DNA from: Gallionellaceae bacterium
GTDB taxonomy: Bacteria > Pseudomonadota > Gammaproteobacteria > Burkholderiales > Thiobacillaceae
Assembly: GCA_028714875.1 (NCBI GenBank)
Contig: JAQTLN010000022.1
Coordinates: 1 to 62,699 of the forward strand
Direction of reading: 5' to 3'
Length of the DNA stretch: 62,699 nucleotides
The notes under the pieces were generated by a model. The model was not told the DNA's origin. It was given only the letters and a program-made list of their open reading frames with translations, and ran no database searches. This document shows positions 55,585-62,699 of the stretch, piece by piece. The translations under genes were made by a program, and so were the position numbers. The stretch's first letter is position 1; each line of letters opens with the position of its first letter.

Positions 55585-58500
55585 TCAGGCATAAGCCACA
55601 TGCTGATCGACCAGATCGGCAAGTTGCTTCATGGCCTCCAGATTGCCGCAGGCGAAGGCGTCGTTGGCGGCTGCGACCGTAAAGTCGACCGGGGCAGTCG
55701 GGGTGATCGCTTCCGGGGCGCCCAGAAGCCCATCCAGGCTGCTGCTGTCGGACATCAGATCGGCCAGTGACGGCAGTTCGATACCGGCATGGGTGACATC
55801 GGCGGCGGAGATACCGAAATACACGTCGGTCATATCCACCGTGCTGCCGTCCGCCATCGTCGCGCTGCCGCGTTCCAGATGCAGGTTGCCGTTGCCGTCC
55901 ATCAGCGGCAGGGCCTGATAGGCCAGGCTAAGACTGGCGACACCAGCTTCGCTCAAGGTCATCAACTCGCCGTCGTCGGTCTGGTGATTGCCATTGACAT
56001 CCCGCCAGATACGCAGGTCGGCGAAGGCGGCGTCGTTGGCATCCACCACGCCGTCGCCATTGCTGTCGAATGCCGCGAGCTTGGCGTAGCCGTCACCCTT
56101 GTTGTTGCCGCCGAACAGTTCGCTGATGTCATCGATACGACCGTTGCCGTTGCGGTCCCACGCCAGGAAACCATCCTCTCCCGAGAGCCAGCCGGACTGG
56201 ATTGCCTTGCCGGTTCCAAGCAAATCAAACGCTCCCGTGGAGTAGGCACGCGAGATGGTCTGGATACCGTCGCCGTTGAGGTCGATGGCGATGGGGGTGA
56301 TGCCCGCATCCCAGTTCATGTCGTTCTGGCCGGAAGCCAGGGTGATCACGCCGGTCTGGGTGACGTTGGTCTTCGAGATGGCATCGCCGGTCACATCCGA
56401 GTCGATGGCGTCGTTGCTGCCCACATCCTTCACTGCCCACTTCCAGTCGTTCATGTTGTACCAGGCGCCATAGTTGTAATGCATGACGTTGGTCTTATCG
56501 AACACCAGCAAGTAATCACCCGGATTCAGGTTGGCGAAGTTGTAGTAGCCGCCGCTATCCGTGGTGGTGCTGGCAACGGTGGCGCCGGCGGCGGTTTTCA
56601 GGGTGATCTTGATGCCGGAGATGCCCGGCTCGCTCGCATCCTGGAGGTTGTTGTGGTTCATGTCATCCCAGACACGGTCGCCCAGGCTGGCCTTGCGATA
56701 GAGACCGGCATCCACCGACATCTGCTGCTGGCCGGCGGTGACGGTATATAGACCAGTGAGGCCGGCAGTGCTGATGTCGGAGTCGAGGTTGTCGTTCGTG
56801 CCTTGGTCCTGCTTGGTCGCGAAATAGCCGCTGGGCGTGACCACCTGCACCTTGTAGCTGCCGGCATCCACGTCGAAGTAGTAATTGCCGTTGGCATCGG
56901 TATAGGTGGTTTGCACCACCACTCCGCTGGAGTTCTGCAAATTGACCTTGACGTTGCCAATACCCGCTTCGCCCGCATCCTGGAGGCCGTTGTAGTTCAG
57001 GTCTTCCCAGACCTTGTCGCCGATCCGCGCCTGTTGCACCAGGCCCGCGTCCACCGTCAGGTTGTTCTGGCCGGAGGTCAGCGTGTAGAGGCCGGTCACG
57101 CCGGTCGTGGCATTGACGTCGGAATCGGTCGCATCATTCGTGCCCTGGTCCTGGAGCGTGTAGCGGTAGCCTGTGGGCGCCACCACCTGCACGGCGTAGT
57201 CACCAGGGTTCAGGGCACTGAATAAATAGTTGCCGTTGGCATCCGTAGTCGTGGTGGATAAAACAGTTCCAATCGTGTTTAGCAACTTGACTGTGACACC
57301 GCTGATACCCGCCTCACCGGCATCCTGAATGCCGTTGGCGTTGCTGTCGCACCACACCTTGTCGCCCAGACTGGCCTTGCGGAATACCCCGGCATCCAGG
57401 GTCATATTCACTTGCCCCGCCGATACCGTGAAGACATTAGTACGCCACGTGCTTGCGGAGAAATCACTGTCCGCGGCATCGTTGCTCCCCTGGTCCTGCC
57501 TGGTGACGCCGTACCCCGTCGGCAAACCTAGCGACAGCAGGTAGCTGCCAGCCGACACATCGAAATAGTAATTGCCGTTGGCATCCGTCGTCGTCCCGGT
57601 GATCCAGGTGCCAGCGGCATCTCGCAAACCCACCGTCACCCCGGCGACTCCAGCCTCCCCCGCATCCTGAATCCCGTTGAAGTTCAGATCCTCCCACACC
57701 CGGTCGCCGATCCGCGCCTTCTGCGTCAACCCGGCATCCACCGTCAGATTGCTCTGCCCCGAGGCCAGCGTGTAGAGGCCGGTCATGCCGGTCGTGGCAT
57801 CCACGTCCGAATCCGTCGCGTCATTGGTGCCCTTATCCATCGGCGAGTAGCGGTAGCCCGTGGGCGCCACCACCTGCACGGCGTAGTCGCCGGGCGCCAG
57901 GTTGCTGAACAGGTAGTTGCCGCTGCTGTTGGTGGTCGCCGTGGCCACAACCGCGCCGGCAGCGTTCAGCAGGTTCACCGTCACGCCGCTGATGCCAGCC
58001 TCGCCGGTGTCCTGAATGCCGTTCACGTTGACGTCGTTCCATACCTTGTCGCCGATCGAGGCAACCTTGTACAAGCCGGCGTCCCAACTCAGGTCATTCT
58101 GGCCAGAAACCAGCGTCGTGGTGATGGTCTTGCCGGTGATCGGGTCGAAGTCGCTGTCCATGGCATCGTTGCCGCCCTGGTCCTTGCCGGTAATGGTGTA
58201 GCCCGTAGGCGCCACCAATTGCACGGCATAGTCGCCGGGGGTGAGGTTGCTGAACAGGTAGTTGCCGCTGGCGTTGGTGGTCGTGGTCGCCAGAACCGTG
58301 CCAGCCGTGTTGAGCAGTTTCACGGTGACGCCACTCAGACCGGCTTCACCCGCGTCCTGCACGCCGTTGCCGTTCGTGTCTACCCAGACCTTGTCACCAA
58401 GCGAGGCTTTCTGATACAGGCCGGCATCTACCGACATCTGCTGCTGGCCGGCGGTGACGGTATACAGACCAGTGAGCCCGGCGGTGCTGATGTCAGAGTC

Positions 58501-61500
58501 GATATTGTCGTTGCTGCCTTGGTCCTGCTTGGTCGTGAAGTAGCCGCTGGGCGTGACCACCTGCACCTTGTAGCTGCCGGCATCCACGTCGAAGTAGTAA
58601 TTGCCGTTGGCGTTCGTGGTCGTGGTTTGCACTACCACGCCGCTGGAGTTCTGCAAATTGACCGTGACGCCACTCAGGCCCGCTTCACCAGCGTCCTGGA
58701 GGCCGTTGTAGTTCTTGTCTTCCCAGACGGTGTCGCCGATCCGCGCCTGTTGCACCAGGCCCGCGTCCACCGTCAGGTTGTTCTGGCCGGAGGTCAGCGT
58801 GTAGAGGCCGGTCACGCCGGTCGTGGCATTGACGTCGGAATCGGTCGCATCATTCGTGCCCTGGTCCTGGAGCGTGTAGCGGTAGCCTGTGGGCGCCACC
58901 ACCTGCACGGCGTAGTCACCAGGGTTCAGGGCACTGAATAAATAGTTGCCGTTGGCATCCGTAGTCGTGGTGGATAAAACAGTTCCAATCGTGTTTAGCA
59001 ACTTGACTGTGACACCGCTGATACCCGCCTCACCGGCATCCTGAATGCCGTTGGCGTTGCTGTCGCACCACACCTTGTCGCCCAGACTGGCCTTGCGGAA
59101 TACCCCGGCATCCAGGGTCATATTCACTTGCCCCGCCGATACCGTGAAGACATTAGTACGCCACGTGCTTGCGGAGAAATCACTGTCCGCGGCATCGTTG
59201 CTCCCCTGGTCCTGCCTGGTGACGCCGTACCCCGTCGGCAAACCTAGCGACAGCAGGTAGCTGCCAGCCGACACATCGAAATAGTAATTGCCGTTGGCAT
59301 CCGTCGTCGTCCCGGTGATCCAGGTGCCAGCGGCATCTCGCAAACCCACCGTCACCCCGGCGACTCCAGCCTCCCCCGCATCCTGAATCCCGTTGAAGTT
59401 CAGATCCTCCCACACCCGGTCGCCGATCCGCGCCTTCTGCGTCAACCCGGCATCCACCGTCAGATTGCTCTGCCCCGAGGCCAGCGTGTAGAGGCCGGTC
59501 ATGCCGGTCGTGGCATCCACGTCCGAATCCGTCGCGTCATTGGTGCCCTTATCCATCGGCGAGTAGCGGTAGCCCGTGGGCGCCACCACCTGCACGGCGT
59601 AGTCGCCGGGCGCCAGGTTGCTGAACAGGTAGTTGCCGCTGCTGTTGGTGGTCGCCGTGGCCACAACCGCGCCGGCAGCGTTCAGCAGGTTCACCGTCAC
59701 GCCGCTGATGCCAGCCTCGCCGGTGTCCTGAATGCCGTTCACGTTGACGTCGTTCCATACCTTGTCGCCGATCGAGGCAACCTTGTACAAGCCGGCGTCC
59801 CAACTCAGGTCGTTCTCGCCGCCACTCAAGGTGGTGAAGACGGTCTTGCCGGTGATCGGGTCGAAGTCGCTGTCCGTGGCATCGTTGCCGCCCCGGTCTT
59901 TGCCGGTAATGGTGTAGCCGGAAGGCGCCACCACCTGCACCGCATAGTCGCCAGGGGTGAGATTGCTGAACAGGTAATTGCCGTTGGCGTCGGTCGTCAT
60001 CGTGTTCACAACCGTGCCCGCCGCGTTCAGCAATTTGACGGTGACACCGGCGATGCCGGCTTCACCCGCGTCCTGCACGCCGTTGCCATTGGCATCCAGC
60101 CAGACCTTGTCGCCGATGCTGGCGTTGAGGCCGCAGCTCGGGGTGCACACGGACAGGGTTTGAATCTTGAAGTAGTCCTCCGGCGTGGTATCGGTGGTGT
60201 CGGCGGCGATGACTATGGTGTTGCCGAGATACTCACCCGCGTTGAGGTCAGCCCAGCGCGCCGTGGTCAAGGTCGTGGTGTTCACTTCCATGAAGCCCAT
60301 CTGCGCCAGCACGGCATCGTTCAGGCTCATGTGGCTGGTGTACGGCGTATTGAAGTTGCCGATCCAGACCTGCATGTCGCTGTCGCCGACCACGTAACCG
60401 AGATAGGCCTTGTCCAGCATCACGAACTGGCTGAATTCGAACATCACGTAGTTGTCGCGGCCGCCGACGTTGTCGACGGTATGGCTGTTGTTGCCGCCGC
60501 TGCCTTCGCTGCTGTCGGTGACCCCAAGGCCGCCGCCGTAAGTGCCCAGCCAGGCATCCGCCCAGACGCCCGTGCTCTTGTCTCGGCTGAAGGCGCTGAC
60601 GTTCACCGAAAGGCCGTTCTGCGAATAAGTGCGGATGTTGCCGTCCGTGCCATCGGTCGCGCTGCTGCCGTTGAAATTCAGGTCGACACAGGCGCCGATG
60701 GTGGTCAGCCCGGCATCCCAGGACAGATCGTTCTGCCCGGAAGTCAGCGTGGTGACGATGGTCTTGCCGGTCGTGACGTCGACATCGGAATCCAGGGCGT
60801 CGTTCGTGCCCTGATCCCTGGCCGTGAAGCTATAGCCATTGGGCGCCAGCACCTGAATGGCGTAATCACCCGGGGTGAGGCCGCTGAACAGGTAATTACC
60901 CAGGTAATCGGTAGTGGTCGTGCCCAGCACCACACCGGCTCCACTGAGCAGATTCACCGTGACGCCGGAAAGGCCGATCTCGTTGGCATCCTGAATGCCA
61001 TTGGCATTGCAATCCAGCCAGACCTTGTCGCCGATGGAAGCCTTCTGGTACAGGCCGGCATCCCAGGTCATGTCGTTCTCGTTGGCCGACAGGGTGGTGA
61101 GCATGGTCTTGCCGGTAACCGGATCGATATCGCTGTCTTTGGCGTCCGCAATCGCGGTATTTCCGCCGACGTCTTTCGGGGAAACGAAGTAGCCGTCAGG
61201 CGTGACCACCTGTACGGCGTAATCGCCGGGAGTGAGCCCCTCGAACAGATAGTTGCCGTCGACATCCGTGACCATGCTGTCGATGACCACGCCGGCCGCG
61301 TTGAGCAGATTCACGGTAACGCCTTCGAGACCATCCTCGCCGGCGTCCTGGATGCCGTTCGCGTTGGCGTCCAGCCAGACACGATCGCCGATGCTGGCGA
61401 TCTGATCCGTGGTCGTGTAGTAGGCCGCGTCGGAATCCGTGGCGCTCAGGCCGGATACCGCGTCGGTGCCGGACACCGTGCCGATGTTGAGATGCAGGCC

Positions 61501-62699
61501 CGCCACCGTCACGATCTCGCTGGCGGTGTAGGTCCAGGTCTCGTTCACATCCAGCAAGCCGTTGCTGTTGCCGTCTCCTCCCACGAAGGTAAGGCTGACG
61601 ATGCGGTCGTCACTCACCAGAATATTGCTCAGCGCCACGTCTCCGGTGTTCTTCACCACATAGGTGAACACCGCCAGGCCGCCAATGGGGATGTAGGGGC
61701 CACTGGGCACATCGGCATCGAAGTCCGGGGTAATGACCGTGGTCGTGGAACTCGCCGGCGTGGTCAGATCCGCGCCCAGGTTGTTCTGCGTATCGAACAG
61801 ATTCTTGGTCGGCTCGAAATTGCTGCTGGAAACCGCCGACTGCGTCATGGCGATCACATCGGCCTTGCTGTAAAGGTAATCGACATAGGGGTCGGAAGCG
61901 TTCAGCAAGGCGGCGGCTGAGTGGCGCATCAGGGCATAAACGCCGCCGCCCTTGGCTTTCAAGGCATCCAGCAGTGTGGGATTGCCCGGCACATCGACGC
62001 CGAAGATGGACTCATAGCTGTCGCTCGGGCTATAGCCGGTCTTGACCCATTCGCTGGCCTGGCCGTTCTTGCCCACCGTATGGTTTTTCCAGTAGCCGGG
62101 CGTCAGGCCTTCACCGCCGCCGCTGGTGCCATCCGTGTACTCGCCGCGGACATATTTCTCGATGTCGATGCCGATATTCGGCGCATAGATACCGGCATCC
62201 AGTGTCGCGTTGTACTCCCCGGAACTGAGCGTAACGATCTGGCTCTTGCCGCTGATCGTGTCGGCATCCGAGTCGATGCCGTCATTCGTGCCCACGTCGC
62301 GCGTGGTGTAGGAGTAGCCGGTCGGCTTACTGAACATGACCTGATACTGCTCGCCGATGTTCAGGCCGGTGAACTGGTAGAAGCCATCCGCGCCGGTCAC
62401 TGTGGTGGCCGTGGTGTCATCAGCCGTGCCGATCACCTTGTCGGCGCCGCCACCGATCAGCGTGACGGTCAGGCCGGACACGCCGGTCGCGCCATCGTTC
62501 TGCAAACCGTCGTGGTTGCTGTCGATCCAGATCCGGTCACCCAGGCTGGCTTTTTGCACCAGGCCGGCGTCAACCGTGAGGTTGCTCTCGCCGCTGGCGA
62601 GGGTGTAGCCGCCGGTCTTGCCGGTGCTGGTGTCGGCGTCGCTGTCGGTCGCGTCGGCGCCGATGTCTTTGCTGGTGAGCAGGTAGCCGCTGGGGGCGA
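55585..62699 (-). CDS. Giant SdrD-B-repeat surface protein (5' end outside window)
   Basis: At least 2370 residues; the frame is open to the right edge, so signal peptide and start are missing. It contains 14 full SdrD B-like Cna-B modules of about 114 residues, each opening like ASIGDKVWLDANGNGVQDAG and holding a TDANGNYLFSNLTPGDYAVQ segment, plus a partial one at the edge. Between the first modules lie a TPGYWKNH domain (about 62.1-61.8 kb) and a DUF11-like domain (IGGLAVFTYVVKNTGDVALS). After module 4 there is a unique domain (about 60.7-60.1 kb; VDLNFNGSSATDGTDGN). The C-terminus resembles FrpC/RTX-associated calcium-binding regions (DLNGDGIQT, DRNGNGRIDDISELFGG, DSNGDGVVDANDAAF). Probably a secreted or surface adhesin-like stalk; no LPXTG or PEP-CTERM tail is seen. 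A 1081-bp block is duplicated internally. Confidence 0.9.
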   Translation of the reverse strand, partial: APSGYLLTSKDIGADATDSDADTSTGKTGGYTLASGESNLTVDAGLVQKASLGDRIWIDSNHDGLQNDGATGVSGLTVTLIGGGADKVIGTADDTTATTVTGADGFYQFTGLNIGEQYQVMFSKPTGYSYTTRDVGTNDGIDSDADTISGKSQIVTLSSGEYNATLDAGIYAPNIGIDIEKYVRGEYTDGTSGGGEGLTPGYWKNHTVGKNGQASEWVKTGYSPSDSYESIFGVDVPGNPTLLDALKAKGGGVYALMRHSAAALLNASDPYVDYLYSKADVIAMTQSAVSSSNFEPTKNLFDTQNNLGADLTTPASSTTTVITPDFDADVPSGPYIPIGGLAVFTYVVKNTGDVALSNILVSDDRIVSLTFVGGDGNSNGLLDVNETWTYTASEIVTVAGLHLNIGTVSGTDAVSGLSATDSDAAYYTTTDQIASIGDRVWLDANANGIQDAGEDGLEGVTVNLLNAAGVVIDSMVTDVDGNYLFEGLTPGDYAVQVVTPDGYFVSPKDVGGNTAIADAKDSDIDPVTGKTMLTTLSANENDMTWDAGLYQKASIGDKVWLDCNANGIQDANEIGLSGVTVNLLSGAGVVLGTTTTDYLGNYLFSGLTPGDYAIQVLAPNGYSFTARDQGTNDALDSDVDVTTGKTIVTTLTSGQNDLSWDAGLTTIGACVDLNFNGSSATDGTDGNIRTYSQNGLSVNVSAFSRDKSTGVWADAWLGTYGGGLGVTDSSEGSGGNNSHTVDNVGGRDNYVMFEFSQFVMLDKAYLGYVVGDSDMQVWIGNFNTPYTSHMSLNDAVLAQMGFMEVNTTTLTTARWADLNAGEYLGNTIVIAADTTDTTPEDYFKIQTLSVCTPSCGLNASIGDKVWLDANGNGVQDAGEAGIAGVTVKLLNAAGTVVNTMTTDANGNYLFSNLTPGDYAVQVVAPSGYTITGKDRGGNDATDSDFDPITGKTVFTTLSGGENDLSWDAGLYKVASIGDKVWNDVNVNGIQDTGEAGISGVTVNLLNAAGAVVATATTNSSGNYLFSNLAPGDYAVQVVAPTGYRYSPMDKGTNDATDSDVDATTGMTGLYTLASGQSNLTVDAGLTQKARIGDRVWEDLNFNGIQDAGEAGVAGVTVGLRDAAGTWITGTTTDANGNYYFDVSAGSYLLSLGLPTGYGVTRQDQGSNDAADSDFSASTWRTNVFTVSAGQVNMTLDAGVFRKASLGDKVWCDSNANGIQDAGEAGISGVTVKLLNTIGTVLSTTTTDANGNYLFSALNPGDYAVQVVAPTGYRYTLQDQGTNDATDSDVNATTGVTGLYTLTSGQNNLTVDAGLVQQARIGDTVWEDKNYNGLQDAGEAGLSGVTVNLQNSSGVVVQTTTTNANGNYYFDVDAGSYKVQVVTPSGYFTTKQDQGSNDNIDSDISTAGLTGLYTVTAGQQQMSVDAGLYQKASLGDKVWVDTNGNGVQDAGEAGLSGVTVKLLNTAGTVLATTTTNASGNYLFSNLTPGDYAVQLVAPTGYTITGKDQGGNDAMDSDFDPITGKTITTTLVSGQNDLSWDAGLYKVASIGDKVWNDVNVNGIQDTGEAGISGVTVNLLNAAGAVVATATTNSSGNYLFSNLAPGDYAVQVVAPTGYRYSPMDKGTNDATDSDVDATTGMTGLYTLASGQSNLTVDAGLTQKARIGDRVWEDLNFNGIQDAGEAGVAGVTVGLRDAAGTWITGTTTDANGNYYFDVSAGSYLLSLGLPTGYGVTRQDQGSNDAADSDFSASTWRTNVFTVSAGQVNMTLDAGVFRKASLGDKVWCDSNANGIQDAGEAGISGVTVKLLNTIGTVLSTTTTDANGNYLFSALNPGDYAVQVVAPTGYRYTLQDQGTNDATDSDVNATTGVTGLYTLTSGQNNLTVDAGLVQQARIGDKVWEDLNYNGLQDAGEAGIGNVKVNLQNSSGVVVQTTYTDANGNYYFDVDAGSYKVQVVTPSGYFATKQDQGTNDNLDSDISTAGLTGLYTVTAGQQQMSVDAGLYRKASLGDRVWDDMNHNNLQDASEPGISGIKITLKTAAGATVASTTTDSGGYYNFANLNPGDYLLVFDKTNVMHYNYGAWYNMNDWKWAVKDVGSNDAIDSDVTGDAISKTNVTQTGVITLASGQNDMNWDAGITPIAIDLNGDGIQTISRAYSTGAFDLLGTGKAIQSGWLSGEDGFLAWDRNGNGRIDDISELFGGNNKGDGYAKLAAFDSNGDGVVDANDAAFADLRIWRDVNGNHQTDDGELMTLSEAGVASLSLAYQALPLMDGNGNLHLERGSATMADGSTVDMTDVYFGISAADVTHAGIELPSLADLMSDSSSLDGLLGAPEAITPTAPVDFTVAAANDAFACGNLEAMKQLADLVDQHVAYA
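57015..58095. repeat. Internal duplicated block, copy 1 (pairs with 58731-59811)
   Basis: 1081 bp that appears identical to 58731-59811, with an offset of 1716 bp (572 codons, five modules). Sequence just outside both ends differs (for example ACC versus ACG just left of 57015, and CATTCTGG versus CGTTCTCG right of 58095). It lies wholly inside the giant surface-protein gene. Confidence 0.88.
58731..59811. repeat. Internal duplicated block, copy 2 (pairs with 57015-58095)
   Basis: Second copy of the 1081-bp block. The 635 bp between the copies encode related but diverged modules (ARIGDTVWEDKNYNGLQDAG and ASLGDKVWVDTNGNGVQDAG types), so the duplication unit was five modules and one part has since diverged or was exchanged. 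Confidence 0.88.

Noticed and set aside
57015-59811. CRISPR-like periodicity on a dot-plot scale
   Set aside because: The periodicity is that of about 342-bp protein modules in one reading frame, not short repeats with unique spacers.
60160-61920. 586-residue frame antisense to the giant surface protein
   Set aside because: Periodic Val/His-rich shadow of the SdrD modules.
55585-62559. GTG at 62559 as the start of the surface protein
   Set aside because: The frame stays open to the window edge with another SdrD module encoded upstream, so the gene is truncated by the window.

Overview
The window is a high-GC bacterial chromosome segment from a Gram-negative organism. The mix of genes (AcnA-type aconitase, RlhA, Tex, RF3, Ppx, OvoA, an SpmA/SpmB-like fusion, DUF748 and DUF1015 proteins) and the protein sequences look most like a betaproteobacterium of the Nitrosomonadales/Rhodocyclales type. 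That placement is by family resemblance only; no rRNA gene is present. About 32 protein genes are supported, plus one decayed insertion sequence, one CRISPR relic and an unusually dense set of palindromic dispersed repeats. No tRNA or rRNA gene was seen.

Layout. 1-9.7 kb: hybrid histidine kinase, transglutaminase-like protein, GH13 amylase, a two-repeat type I-E CRISPR relic, acnA, and convergent lemA behind a shared perfect hairpin terminator. 9.7-12.2 kb: overlapping tsaB-rimI-udg genes, in which the family-4 uracil-DNA glycosylase carries a whole REP-associated transposase (RAYT) with its REP sequences inserted in frame. 12.4-17.7 kb: DUF1015 protein; a BrkB membrane protein fused to a cyclic-nucleotide-binding domain, overlapping a DEDDh exonuclease/GIY-YIG nuclease; and a secreted DUF11 protein. 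18.3-21 kb: HIT protein, a Phd/VapC toxin-antitoxin pair with a palindromic operator, and lysS overlapping the toxin gene. 21-22.2 kb: decayed IS630-type element. 22.2-29.7 kb: CheB-CheR-PAS fusion, a 128-bp tandem repeat, an MtaD-like deaminase, and grpE-dnaK with a candidate heat-shock promoter. 29.8-34.3 kb: secreted metallo-beta-lactamase-fold protein and an ovothiol-type pair (OvoA plus a PLP beta-lyase). 34.4-42.8 kb: mfd, rlhA and tex. 42.9-50 kb: small coiled-coil protein, HD-GYP protein, prfC, ppx and a chemoreceptor, with a partial duplication of two gene tails between the HD-GYP gene and prfC. 50.4-55.3 kb: DUF748 envelope protein and the SpmAB-like membrane protein. 55.6 kb to the right edge: a giant SdrD-B-repeat surface protein whose 5' end lies outside the window.

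The recurring theme is short palindromic DNA. One family (paired CCCCCTTT/AAAGGGGG hairpins around a GGGGGATTT/AAATCCCCC core) occupies many intergenic gaps. It has replaced or extended gene ends, supplies the ribosome-binding-like sequence of tsaB, and sits in frame in mfd. A second family (CCCTCTCCC-type arms) is inserted in frame in mfd, tex and twice in the DUF748 gene, much like the coding palindromic elements described in Rickettsia. Several GTAGCGC-type REPs are also present, and a REP-linked transposase is embedded in a DNA-repair gene. I regard the RAYT-uracil glycosylase chimera and the in-frame palindromic insertions as the most noteworthy content. All homology calls are from recognition of motifs; no database search was possible.
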